Assembly (NCBI GenBank): GCA_047967505.1
Contig: CM106539.1
Length of the DNA stretch: 64,000 bases
Reading direction: 5' to 3' (one strand)
Source: Dipteris shenzhenensis
Taxonomy: Eukaryota; Polypodiophyta; Polypodiopsida; Gleicheniales
The first letter of the stretch is position 1; each line of letters starts with the position of its first letter. A program made the translations under genes and the position numbers. The notes beneath the pieces are model-generated. The model was not told where the DNA came from and ran no database searches. It was given only the letters and a program-made list of their open reading frames with translations. Positions 43,623-55,540 of the stretch are shown here, one piece after another.

Positions 43623-46600
43623 ATGACAGGAAAAAAAGGCAGAAAAGTTCAAGTGGCACATTCTACAAAGGTGACAAGAGGAACAAAAGTAGATCACAAT
43701 GTTGAATCATCATTAGGTGGAACCGAAGAGCAAGAAAGTGTGGTGGGTCTAGAGGTTGAAGTATCATCAACTCAAAGAGATGAAGGTCCAAGAGTGGAGG
43801 AGGATGAGTTGGATGATAGTGAAGTTCAGGTGGAAGGAGGAGGTGATGTGATTGGCAAATGTAGGATGCTTGATTCAAACCAGTGTCCTCGCATTCCCTT
43901 GTGTAGGTTGATACCTTATGCAAGGGTGAGAGGACTTCGTGATGATGTATCTTCACTTAAAAGTACATTTCAAGTGGAGGGCTATCTCCCGGAGAAAGGG
44001 TCTTTCATTGTATCTGTCTGCAAGAGTGATGGAGGGGAGATAGTTGTGACAGATGATATGAGGAAGAGTTGGTCTCCCACCTGGAGAGAGGTGGATGAGG
44101 AGTTTGAGAAAGATGTGATGTCTAACACTGACTTTCATTTTATGTCGCAAAAGATGTTATTTGTTTGGGAGGGCAATCATAGGACCACTGCATGGATGAG
44201 TGTTATCAAGGAAATCTTTCCTACAAACAAGAAAAGACATGTACGAGTGGTATGCACAATAATTGACCCAAGGAAAATTAGTGAGATTGCTCTCTTGGCA
44301 GGGCTACAACGAATGAATTCGTAAGTACATGGACTCTTTGAATCTTCTCCACATTTGTGTTTTATGCTACTTTGCATTTATTGATTGGGTTGTGTACTTT
44401 ATTGTTTGTTTTCTAGCATGAATGAACATGCCATTATCAAACCCAGTCTAAGGGACATACTCATAAATGCACACAACATTTGTGAGTGTGACTCTATGGT
44501 GTTTATGAAAACATTGTCTTTGAGTGAGATCAAATCAATAGAGAATTGGAGGGCTCAAGAGAGTAAAGGGAAGAAGCCATGGTTTCCATTGACAAGAGGT
44601 TATCTGGCAAGGCTTGTCTTCCAGGTAGAATGTTGCATTTGTATTGATGCTTACTTCTTTATCACTCCTTTGCTTTCTCTAATTGGAACTTATGTATGTA
44701 GGTTGAGTACAATACAGAGCTTAAAAAAGCAATGGACAAAATATCTACAAAGCTACCTTTAGATCAAAGGGGAGAGGCAGAAGGAAAGTAGCGTACCATA
44801 ATTCAAAAGAGAATTGCTGATAGGATGGGAAAGGTGTGAATTGAATTTTCTATACTTTGTTGCATTTATTTTGAAGTTAAGTGACTGACATGTCATCTTT
44901 GGATAGGTGTTGAATTGTATAGATCCTGGTCTTGGAGAGGCTTGGTTGGAAAAGTTGTTTGCCTTGCGCTTTGATGGTGCGGACTCTTGCGTGACATTGG
45001 AGAAGTTCCAACTCATTGCAAAGTCTGATTTGAGATTAGAAAAAAAAAATATTTTCCTTTCTTTGTTAGAAGCCACTAAACCTATGCGAGACATGTACTT
45101 CATGCCTGTGGGCGACCTTGAGTATAGAGGGTGTGTTTCTTCTACCAATACAAATCATCTTTCATGGTGTTTGTTTGTTTCTTGCCAATAACATGACTCT
45201 TATTTTTTTATTATAAAATTGCGTCAACTTTTACTGTTTAGGTGGATTAGTAGAGAGATATTTTTGGAGAAGGTGGAGAGACAGTCATTGAAAGTGCTTG
45301 AAGATTTGAGGGTAATCACAACAATGGGCATGCCTTTGGATACCCCTAAGGATTACACATTGCAGCAATACATGGAGGATATAAAACTGGAGGGGAGAAA
45401 ACATATGTTTGTGGTGCTAAGATCAAAGGAAACAAAGATGGAGAGCAAGGGTGGAAAAAAAGGAGATGGACTATCTGAGTTGGACATGGCTGCCCATAGG
45501 GTGGTTTATAGGTATGTTGTCAATTCATTCGAAGGTTCATTTTTCATTTGTCTATTTTTGTGCTATTGATTCATGTACTTACACAATCATTGATGGTTGT
45601 TCCACTTGATTTTTTGACCTTTTGATGGTTTGGGACATCCAATTTTTTTGTGTTTCTTGGTTGATAGATATCTCTCCCACTTGGCAATAGAGAAAAGGAT
45701 CTCTGACATTCCAAATTTGTGCAAGAGTTGGGTGGAGATTGGTCATGCTGCATGCATGTATCCACCTGGCATGCACCGTCTCTCTCAATGGGAATTAGCA
45801 CATTGTCCCTGGTGGATAGATTTTCCTAAAGGACAAGTACTGGTGCGAGAAAGAGACTTGTACAATACTTATGCTTCACAAAAAGCCAATGAAGCAAGTA
45901 AGGACAAAGTGGAGGGAAGCTCAAGGAGAGATAAGAAAGAGAAAGAGAAACAAGAACATCCTCCAGAAAAAGGTAAGGAAGATACAATATGATTGTTTGT
46001 TGATGCTGTCTTCAATTTGTTTTGACATTGCATTAATAAGTTTATGATTGTTCTCTTTCTAGATGAGGGACCATCTAGTCCTATGCGGCATGAAATGGAT
46101 CACATAGAGAGTGCAGGTAAGGGTGTTGTTGTGTTCTGCATATGTAGTTGTTCCTTTAACACTAGTTTTACTTGTAATTAATTTGCTTTTGCATATAGGT
46201 GGAGAATCAATCTCGGGACTTGTGAAGCAATACGTGTTCCATCGATCACAGTCACCTGACATTTCCTTGGCCCGTGGCATCACACCTTTGTTTGCTTGTA
46301 CAGTTGGAGATTACATTGCAATGGGCAAAGACTTTGCTGACTCTAAAAGAAATGATAAGTATGCTATTTTGCATGAGTTTTTTATTACAGTGGCTAGTCG
46401 AGATCAGGACTACAAGAGGATGGGTAAGAAGGTGAAGTGGGCTTCAGATTTTATATTGCTCGATTTTCCATCTGGCTATCCACTTGATGAGAGAGGATCC
46501 ACTCCTACTTGGAATGTCTTGCTCGAGGACCATGTGCGGCATGGGCTTGCAGTTGCATCAGCTTCTTTGTCTGATAGTGGTTGGTTGGCATGCATATGTC

Positions 46601-47466
46601 CTTTGGCAGGTAAGGCACAATACCACAATTGACATTTCACATTTTTGTTTCCATTCTACTAGTTTTAAATAAAATTAATTGCTTGTAGGACAATGTATTG
46701 GTTGGATGGAACGGTTTGCATATGTCCAGGGCTTGGAGGTTGTCAGACGTGTGATCATTCATGACAAGTTTCCATATGGATTTTGTAGAGAACATGATAA
46801 AAGTGTTAAGGTAAGCTACCATTCCATGCATTCTATGTTTGCATTCCATGATAAAAGTGTCTTTGACAAATGTCTCCTCGTTGGTCCTATGCATGCTATG
46901 TTTGGAAGGATAAGTCCTATGCATGCTATCTTTGCCATCTTTCATGCTATAATGCTTGCTAGTTGAAGTCAATATACTATACATGTTTTTCTCCATGTGG
47001 TTTCCAGATGCAATCTTCAGTATTAGCTCTAATACGTAGAGCAAAGAAGAATCCAATAGTTTTTTGGGAGGAGAGCTTTCCACTTTTCCAACAGCTTTTG
47101 ATTGATCCACGTGAAGATGTCTGGACTCATTACATACCTCCCTCTGCAAGGACAATCGTGCCTATGTCTTCTCAGCTAGCACGAGGTGGACTAGAGAGGA
47201 GTAGTTTTTTTGTAGGTTGCATTATGTCTCTTCTCTATGTTCCTGGAGGGCTGGTTCTAGAGATGGGTTGTGGTACAGCCCCTCTTATGCGTGCTTGTCA
47301 GGCCATTGGAAGGCCTTGTTTTTCATTTGATTCAGACAACAGTATTATGGCTAGCATTGTTGAGCCACTTGTGGCAGATCGTTCTGGAAAACGGATCAGG
47401 TCAGAGCATAATGGAGAGGGGGAAGAAGAGAGAGTGGAACCTGTCACAAACCCCTTTGATGACTAG
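43623..47466 (+). CDS. ParB-like / DNA methyltransferase-like fusion gene, ten exons, one in-frame TAG
   Basis: Exons: 43623-44320, 44417-44624, 44702-44833, 44907-45130, 45242-45511, 45668-45972, 46063-46116, 46199-46609, 46689-46810, 47008-47466. All nine introns have GT-AG ends and every junction keeps frame, giving about 960 codons. Residues ~95-215 resemble a ParB/sulfiredoxin-type domain (LCRLIPYARVRGL; signature EGNHRTTAW near 183-191). Residues ~718 onward resemble a beta-class amino-methyltransferase: a motif-IV-like FILLDFPSGYP, then, in the last exon, motif I VPGGLVLEMGCGTAPLMRAC followed by GRPCFSFDSDN. The usual DPPY is altered, so activity is doubtful. A TAG at 44789-44791 interrupts exon 3. 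Bacteria and phages often pair ParB-like and methyltransferase domains; a plant copy with introns suggests old capture. It may belong to a transposon; no terminal repeats seen. Confidence 0.75.
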
Positions 47467-48170
47467 TATGCTACTGGCCCTGAGTTTTTTTGTTATATAT
47501 TTTGAATGCTAAAATTGAGGACTTTGAAAGTGTTATTTAGCATCTTTATAATATGGTAGATAGTGAACATTTACGGGTGCCTTTGAATCAAGAAAGTACA
47601 AATTTTGATGCTTTGGATAGTGTTTGTAAGGCCTTGATCTAGCAATTGATTTTTTTTGCTTTTTGTTGGTAGCGAATTGTCTTTTGTATAACACATAAGG
47701 ATGGCAAGACTTTCTTCTTGTTGGAAATTATTTTCATTGTTCCACTTTGACTTACTTTCCTTTGAAATGTATGTTTTGTTGTAGTTTGTTGCCATGCTAT
47801 GCAGAAAAAATGGCAAGATTCATGACAGCCGACAAGAGATATGATGAGTGGCAATTAGATAAACCACATGCGCGCAACTACTTTCTTGATGATGAATGTC
47901 AGGGGGATTAGAACATGGTTTAAAACACCATTTTGTTCATAGACTGATAGTTGTTGTGGTGAACCATGGATACATTTGGAAAGTTTTGGTCTAGTGCATT
48001 TTGCGGGTGAAGTGGTATTTCAATAGTCATCTATGTTATGAGTTTGGTAATTAGTTTATGTTCTTCAAGTGAAAGATAGGGTGGATTGTAAGTCTGATTA
48101 TTGGTATGCTTATTATGACAACATCTTGCTATAGTAAGTTCGGTTTCAAATTTGTTCTCATCGGAGGAAT
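47467..48170. other. 3' flank of the ParB-methyltransferase gene
   Basis: T-rich on the plus strand, as in 3' untranslated DNA. AATGCTAAAATTG and several TATAA-like runs occur. No further gene seen. Confidence 0.5.
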
Positions 48171-48171
48171 T

Positions 48172-50330
48172 GTAAAAAAACTCGCTCGCTTCATTGGGCC
48201 CGCTCGCTTTTTCTCGCTCGCTCTATTGACTACCCCAGGCGAGCGGGGGGCCAGGGGTGAAGGGGGGGGAGGGGGAAGGGGGTGGAAGGGGCGGCCGCCA
48301 GCCCAGGGGAAGGGGGGGGGGAGGGGGGGGGGGAAGAGGGGGGGGGGAAGGGCTGAGAGGGGGGTGGGGTTGGGGGGCTGGCAGCCGCAGCCGCCAGCTC
48401 AGGGGAAAAGGAGGGAGGGAGGGGGGAGAGGGGGCGAGGAGGGGGGGCGAGGGTGAAGGGGGGGGAGGGGGTCGCAGGGGCTGGCAGCCACGACCACTAG
48501 CCCGGGGGAAGGGGGGGTGGGGAAGAGGGGGGGGAGGGCTGAGAAGGGGGGGGGCTGGCAGCCATGGCCGCCAACCCGAGGGAAGGGGGGGGAAGGGGGG
48601 GTGGGGAAGAGGGTGGGGGGAGGGCTGAGAGGGGGGGGGGCTGGGGGGCTGGCGGCCACAGCCGCCAGCCTGGGGGAAGGGGGAGGGAGGGGGGGTGGGG
48701 AAGAGGGGGGGGCTGAGGGGGGGGGCTGGGGGGCTGGCGGCCACGGCCGCCAGCCTGGGGGAAGGGGGGAGGGGGGGGAGGGGGTGGGGAAGGGGGGGGC
48801 GGGGGAGGGGGAAGGGGGTGGGAGGAAGGGAGTGCGAGAGGGGGGGGTGTGAGGGGATGCAAGAGGGGGGGGAAGGGCTGGCGGCCGCGATCGCCAGCCC
48901 GTGGAGGGGGGGGAGGGGGCAGGGAAGGGGGGGCAGGGGAGGGGGAAGGGGGTGGGAGGAAGGGAGTGCGAGAGGGGGGGGTGCGAGGGGGTGCGAGAGG
49001 GGGGGTGCGAGGGGGTGCGAGAGGGGGGGAAGGGCTGGCGGCCACGGTCGCCAGCCCGTGGAGGGGGGCCAGGGGTGAAGGGGCGAGAGGGGGAAGGGGG
49101 TGCGAGCGGGGTGGGGGAAGGGGGGGTGGAGGGTGAAGGGGGTCGGACGGGGGTGAGGAGTGGGTCGAGAAAGGGGGGAGGGGGGGCTAGGAGCCACGGC
49201 TGCCAGCCCAGGGGAAGGGGGGAGGGGGCAAGGGGAAAGGGGGGAGGAAGGGGGTGGGACGGCGGGGGCTGGCGGGGGGGGAAGGGGGAGGGGCAGGGGG
49301 GCTGGCGGCCGCGGCCGCCAACCCTGGGGAAGGGGGGGTGGAGGGGGAAGGGGGTGGGACGGGGGGGAAAGGGGGGAGGGGGGCGGGGGGGAAGGGGGTA
49401 GGGGGGGTTGGCAGCCACGGCCGCCAGCCCTAGGGAAGGGGGGATGGAGGGGGAAGGGGGTGGGACAGGGAGAGCAGAGGGGGAAGGGGGTGGGACAGGG
49501 GGGAAAGGGGGGAGGCACAGGGGAAAGGGGGTAAGGGGGGGGGCTGGGGGAGAGCAGAGGGGGAAGGGGGTGGGATGGGGGGGAAGGGGGGAGGCACGAG
49601 GGAAAGGGGGTAAGGGGAGGCTGGCGACCACGGCCGCCAGCCCTAGGGAAGGAGGGAAGGGGGGATGGAGGGGGAAGGGGGTGGGACAGGGAGAGCAGAG
49701 GGGGAAGGGGGTGGGATGGGGGGGGGAAAGGGGGGAGGGGGGAGGGGGGGGTTGGCGGCCACAGCTGCCAGCCCTGGACAAGGGGGGAAGGGGGGGTGGA
49801 GGGGGAAGGGGGTGGGACAGGGGCGGGGGGGAAAGGGTGTGGGGGGGGGCTGGCGGCCGTGGCCGCCAGCCTTGGGGAAGGGGGGATGGAGGGGGAAGGG
49901 GGTGGGACGGGGAGAGCCAAGGGGAAGGGGAGGGGGGGAGCGGGAGGGGGAGGGGGAAGGGGGGGGGCAGAGGGGGAAGGGGAGGGGGGGAGGGGAGGGG
50001 GGGAGTGGGAGGGGAGGGGAGGGGGGGAGGGGTCGAGGGGGGGAGGGGTTTTGGCGGTGGAGGGAGGGGAGGGGAGGGGAAGGGAGGGGAGGAGGGGAGG
50101 GCTGGGGGTCGAGGGAGGGAGGGGTTTTGGCGGCACAGGCAAGGGAGGGGTTTTGGCGACGGAGGAAGGGAAGGGAGGGGAGGGGAGGAGGGGAGGGCGG
50201 GGGGTCGAGGGAGGGAGGGAGGGAGGGGAGCAGAAGGAGAGAGAGGAGAGAGAGAGAGGGAGAGGAGAGGAGGGAGCAGAAGGAGAGAGAGGGGAGAGGA
50301 GGATTTGACTTACTATCATGAGCAAGAGTG
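48172..50330 (+). repeat. G-rich minisatellite-like tract with ~14 dyad cores
   Basis: About 2.1 kb of GGGGGAAGGGGG-type DNA. Every 70-210 bp it carries a variant of GCTGGCGGCCACGGCCGCCA, an imperfect palindrome (for example near 48650, 48730, 49034, 49300, 49620, 49848). The 5' border has CGCTCGCT repeats. Long Pro-rich (minus) and Gly-rich (plus) frames follow from composition. Confidence 0.92.
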
Positions 50331-50900
50331 ACAAATAAGATTTGACTTACGAGAAGAATGAAAAGGACTTACGAGAAGAAAGTATCAAGAAGAATGTTGA
50401 AGAAAGTATCAAGAAGAATGTTGAACACAAATTTGAATTCAAAAGGAACGTACGAGAAGAAAGTATGAGAAGAATGTTGAACACAAATTTGAATTCAAAT
50501 TTATAATGTATTCAAATTTCCCTCTCTTTTTTGAAAATTCAAATTTATGCATAGGAGGAGTGGGCTAGTTTTTCTTATATATACTTTTCTTTCCATTCAT
50601 TCATTCTAACTCTCTCCTCACTTCATTGAAGCAACCAAGAGCGGAAGAGAAAGGATAAGCAGAGCCTTACTTTTTTCACTTTTTCCAGGTACTTGCCTTC
50701 TTTTTCATTCATCTTGTAATTCTTTTTCTTTACTTACAATTCTTTTTCAATTAGTTTCTTGTTAAAGTTTTTGAGTTCTATTTCTTAAAATTCGTCTTGT
50801 AATTCTTTTTCTTTACTTACAATTCTTTTTAAATTAGTTTCTTATTTGAGTTTTTGAGTTCTATTTTAATTAGTTTTTTATTTATATTTGAGTTTGTAAA
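50331..50900 (+). other. TATA/splice-donor module and short duplications
   Basis: GAAGAATGTTGAACACAAAT phrases repeat at 50340-50500. TTATATATAC (about 50575) is followed by a leader and TTTTTCCAG/GTACTTG (about 50690), as at 33459-33595. The intron-like DNA behind it holds a ~85-bp duplication (TCTTGTAATTCTTTTTCTTT). Confidence 0.7.
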
Positions 50901-51816
50901 TTTGAGAAATGAGAGAATAGGGAGGGAGAGAAAGAGAGAGGAGAGAGGGAAAGAGAGAAATTAAGAGAGAGAAGAGGGGCTCTTGGTGGCTGTGGCCGCC
51001 AAAGGGAGAGAGAGAATAGAAATGAGAGAGAGAATGAGAAATGAGAGGAGTAGGGAGGGAGAGAAAGAGAGAGAGGAGAGAGGGAGAGAGAGAGAGAGAT
51101 TCACAGAGAGAAGAGGGGCTCCTTAAATGAGAGAGAAGAGTAGGGAGGGAAAGAAAGAGAGAGGAGAGAGGGGGAGAGAGATTAAGAGAGAGAAGAGGGT
51201 CTCCTCGGGGCCGTGGCTGCTTGAGGGAGGGAGAGAGTAGGGAGAGAGAGGGAGAGAGAGAGAAAGAGAGAGAGGGAGAGAGAGAAAGAGAGAGAGAGGG
51301 AAAGAGAGAGAGGGAGAGAGAGAGAAAGAGAGAGAGGGAGAGAGAGGGAGAGAGAGAGATGTTTATCAGAATGAAACGTGGCGAGAGGAGAGAGGGAAAG
51401 AGAGGAGAGAAGAGGGGCTCTTCGGGGCCGTGGCCACCAAAGGGAGAGAGAGAATGAGAAATGAGAGAGAAGAGTAGGGAGGGAGAGAGACAAGAGATTA
51501 AGAGAGAGAAGAGGAGGGAGGGAGAGAAAGAGAGAGAGGGAGAGAGAGAATGAGAAATGAGAGAGAAGAGTAGGGAGGGAGAGAAAGAGACAGGGAGAGA
51601 GACAAGAGATTAAGAGAGAGAAGAGGGGCTCCTTAAATGAGAGAGAAGAGTAGGGAGGGAAAGAAAGAGAGAGCTAAGAGAGGGAGAGAGAGAAGAGAGT
51701 CTCCTCGCAGCAATGAGAGAGGAGTAGGGAGGGAAAGAAAGAGAGGGAGGGAGAGGGAGAGAGAGAGAGAGAGAGAAGAGAAGAGGGAGACCTAGGGAGA
51801 GAGAAAGAGAGAGAGG

Positions 51817-51853
<37 letters not shown>

Positions 51854-51990
51854 AGAGAGGGAATAAAACTTCTCTGCTAGAAGAGTAGGGAGGGAAAGAA
51901 AGAGAGGGAGGGAGAGGGAGAGAGAGAGAGAGAGAGAGAAGAGAAGAGGGAGACTTAGGGAGAGAGAAAGAGAGAGAGGGAGAGAGAGAC

Positions 51991-52024
<34 letters not shown>

Positions 52025-52154
52025 AGAGAGGGAGGAATGAGACTTCTGTGCTAGAGGGAGGGAGAGAGTAGGGAGGGAGAGGGAGAGAGAGAGAGAGAGA
52101 GAAGAGAGGAGGGAGACTTAGGGAGAGAGAAAGAGAGAGAGGGAGAGAGGGAGA

Positions 52155-52198
<44 letters not shown>

Positions 52199-52800
52199 GA
52201 AGACTTAGGGAGAGAGAGATAAAGAGAGAGGGAGAGAGAATGAAACTTCTAGCAGTCGTGGTCGCCAAGAGAGGGAGGTAGAGAGAGAGAGAGAGAGAGA
52301 GAGACTTCTCGCGGCCGTGGCCACCAAGGAAGGGAGGGAGGGAGGGAGGGAGGGAGGGAGGGAGGAAGGCTGAGAGAGATTAAGAGAGAGAATTCAGAGA
52401 GAGAGAGAGAGACATAGAGAGGGAAAGAATGACAAATCGTAGCGGCCAAGAGGATAGAGGTAGGGAGGTAGAGAGGGTAAGAGAGAGAGAGAGGGAGAGA
52501 GAGAGAAGAGGAGAGAGAGAGAGAGAGGAGAGAGATGGAGAGAGAGAGAGAAATAATTACAAATCCTAGGGAGAGAGAGAGAGATAAAGAGAGAGAATGA
52601 AAAATCTTAGCCGCCATGGGAGGGAGAGAAAGAGAGAGTTGAGATAAACTAAGAGAGAGAATAAGTGGGATGAGGATAGAGAGGGAAACACATAAGAGTT
52701 GTTAGAGAGAGAGAGAGAGATTAAGAGAGAGAATGAGGTGTCTTGACTATGGCTAAGAGAGATGTAGGAGTCGAGAGAGAAAGAGAGACAAAGTAAAGAG
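50901..52800 (+). repeat. (GA)n-rich satellite-like DNA with GGCCGTGGCCGCC cores
   Basis: Nearly pure GAGAGA/GGGAGA DNA broken by phrases such as GAAGAGGGGCTC and GGCCGTGGCC(A/G)CC (near 50990, 51425, 52315). The core is the same as in the G-rich tract. Frames of Ser/Leu/Pro or Arg/Glu repeats have no protein meaning. Confidence 0.93.
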
Positions 52801-53900
52801 AGTTTTATATATTTACATGTTTTATATTATACTTTTAAAAAATTATAAAAGAGTGAATTTATGGTTTGTTTTGAAGGTGAGATAATATTTATATATATAT
52901 TCATCTTTTAAATTGAAAAATGTTAACTTTTTTTTAGATACTTGTTCTTCATTTATCTCACATGCAGGTTTAGCCTCTACATCAAAACCCCTTCTTTTGC
53001 ATATTCAAGCCTCTTAAACCCTAGCACATTAAAATGAACACAGAAAAAGAAATTATTTATTGCTTTTCTTCACTTCGACGGTTGGTTTAGCATAGTTTAG
53101 CATAGATTAGATTACCTTAGAGGAGAGACAATTCTCCAAGTTGCCAATCCAAGCCATGCTCAAATTTTTCTAACTAGTTCCTAATCGTTGTCAGTCCCTT
53201 CGCTCACATGCGGTTTAACACTCATAACATGCTATTAAATAAGACCTTTTACCATTTACCAAGAAGTTTATCAGTGGGTAGATTGCATGAGCAAATATTA
53301 GTGGACAGATTACATATATCAGTGGATAGATTACATGTCATGGGACATATTGGAGCTTGATGATTATTGGTTATTTTTATTGCATTTGTATAAATATTTA
53401 AGCTCCTTTATTGTCATTAAAACCCTTGTAAAGCCTTCTATGCTATTTTTTACATTTATTGTCATATGAAGCGCCTTGTAATAATCCCGACCATCCCGAC
53501 CATTCACTATTTAATGAGTATCAGTGGGATGCATAAGTGGATATCATGTGGGCTGCATAAGTGGATATCAGTGGAACAGTTTTAGTGGGTAGATTGCATC
53601 AGTTGGGTATCAGTGCACAGATATCAATGGATGGGCAGATTACATGTCATCACGAAGATTAAAGCTTTATGACTAGAGGGCAAATCAATGGATGGACAGA
53701 TTACATGTCTTCACGAAGATTGAAGCTTTATCACTAGCCGACATTTTATATTACTTGTAAAGCTTTATTGGCTAATTTTTTTACATTTGTACAAATATTT
53801 AAGCCTTGTAAAGCCTTCTAGGCTCTTTCCCATATTTATTGCCATATGAAGCCTTGTAAATCCTTTTGGGCTATTTTCCACATTTATTGTATCAAGGGTT
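52801..53900. other. Degenerate repeats around GTGGA(T/C)AGATTACATG, no gene
   Basis: From 53255 to 53760 phrases of 60-80 bp recur (ATCAGTGGATAGATTACATG; CACGAAGATT(A/G)AAGCTTTA), and TTGTAAAGCCTTCTA recurs at 53430 and 53808. It may be part of an LTR belonging to the gag fragment that follows. Confidence 0.55.
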
Positions 53901-53904
53901 GTAT

Positions 53905-54240
53905 ATTGTACTTTACTTGCCCGGTCCACGGGTTGGAGAGGGGTCCGAGGTGGCACGATTTCTTTTCCCAAGATCAAGGATCTCTACATCAGAATCCTCA
54001 GTGCCCGACTCACTTAGAAGATTCACCCTTGGAATATTGGGGCATTCTGTGCGATAATGACCCTTCTAGTGGCACTCGTAGCATACAACATTAGCACAAT
54101 CTCTTGGAGGGCGGTTGGCTTGATTTCTGATGCCCACCATCTCATTCAGGGCCTTGGCTAGGTCATTGACTCCAGGTTCTATTGCAGAGGGGGCCTCTTT
54201 AGTTGGAGGGGCCACGGGAGTAGAGAGCTCAAGGTATTTG
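53905..54240 (-). pseudogene. Gag C-terminal fragment with CCHC knuckle
   Basis: The minus strand reads NDLAKALNEMVGIRNQANRP, then CYECH-stop-KGHYRTEC, a CX2CX4HX4C knuckle broken by a TAG, and NIPRVNLLSESGTEDSD up to a stop near 53920. It fits a Ty3/Gypsy-type Gag end and is cut off by satellite at 54240. Confidence 0.72.
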
Positions 54241-55540
54241 AAATGGACTTGCGTGCAAAGTGGAGCCCCCATAAGATAAGTACTTATTTGAATAACACAC
54301 CTACGGCAGTGTTTTTATATGGTTGTGCATGACACTAAGGCAAAAACGGTGTTTTATGCTTGATCGACAATGCAAAGCATATCCGATGGGCACAATACTT
54401 TGCATACACCTTCAACTAGGTGGAATTGACTTACATGCAAAGTGGCACGCCCATTCCATAAGTGCTTGATCGGATAACATACCTAGCAGCGTGTTTTTTT
54501 ACGGATGTGCATGACACTAGAGCAAAAATAGTATAAATGCTTGATCAACCATGCAAAGGATATCCGATGGGCACAAAACTTTTCGCATGCCTCAACCTAG
54601 GTGGTATTGAAATGTTCTCAAAGAGACACACCCATCCGATAAGTACTTGGTCAGATAACATACCTAAGGGCATGTTTTTTTACAGATGTCCATATCACGA
54701 GGGAAAAAATGGTGTACAATGCATGATCGACCATGCAAAGCATATCCGATGGTGACAATACTTTGCACGCACCTCAACGTAGTTGAAACGGACTTGCGTG
54801 CAAAGTGGAGCCCCCATCCGATAAGTACTTGTTTGGATAACACACCTAGGACCGTGTTTTTTCATGGTTGTGCATGACACTAAGGCAAAAACGGTGTTTT
54901 ATGCTTGATTGACAATGCAAAGCATATCCGATGGGCACAATACTTTGCACACACCTTCAACTAGGTGGAATTGACTTACATGCAAAGTGGCACGCCCATC
55001 CCATAAGTGCTTGATCGGATAACATACCTAGCAGCGTGTTTTTTTAGGGATGTGCATGACACTAGAGCAAAAATAGTATTTAATGCTGGATCGACGATGC
55101 AAAGGATATCCGATGGGCACAACACTTTTCGTACACCTTAACCTAGGTGTTATTGAAATGTTCTCAATGAGGCACACCCATCCGATAAGTACTTGGTCAG
55201 ATAACACACCTAATGGCGTGCTTTTTTGCGGATGTGCATATCACTAGGGAAAAAATGGTGCATAATGCGTGATCGACCATGCAAAGCATATCCGATGGTG
55301 ACAATACTTCGCATGCATCTCAACCTAGTTGAAACGGACTTGCGTGCAAACTGGAACCCCCATCTGATAAGTACTTTTTTGAATAACACACCTAGGACCG
55401 TGTTTTTTCATGGTTGTGCATGATACTAAGGCAAAAACAGTGTTTTATGCTTGATCGACAATGCAAAGCATATCCGATGGGCACAATACTTTGCACACAC
55501 CTTCAACTACATGGAATCGACTTACATGCAGAGTGGCACG
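54241..55540 (-). repeat. Satellite array in inverse orientation
   Basis: About seven ~182-bp monomers of the 23.6-32.7 kb satellite, here read on the minus strand, with the same trimer order. It ends at GAGTGGCACG, directly joined to the truncated element A copy. Confidence 0.95.

Noticed and set aside
43663-43956. Minus-strand frame opposite exon 1 of the ParB gene
   Set aside because: Antisense shadow with no family likeness; the plus-strand exons splice in frame.
48223-50334. Open frame of ~700 Pro-rich codons on the minus strand, with Gly-rich frames on the plus strand
   Set aside because: The DNA is nearly pure G with A; lack of A/T-rich stop codons alone gives long frames in all phases. 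No domain, no start context, no intron signals.
51182-52617. Ser/Leu-rich and Arg/Glu-rich frames
   Set aside because: They follow from (GA)n repeats.
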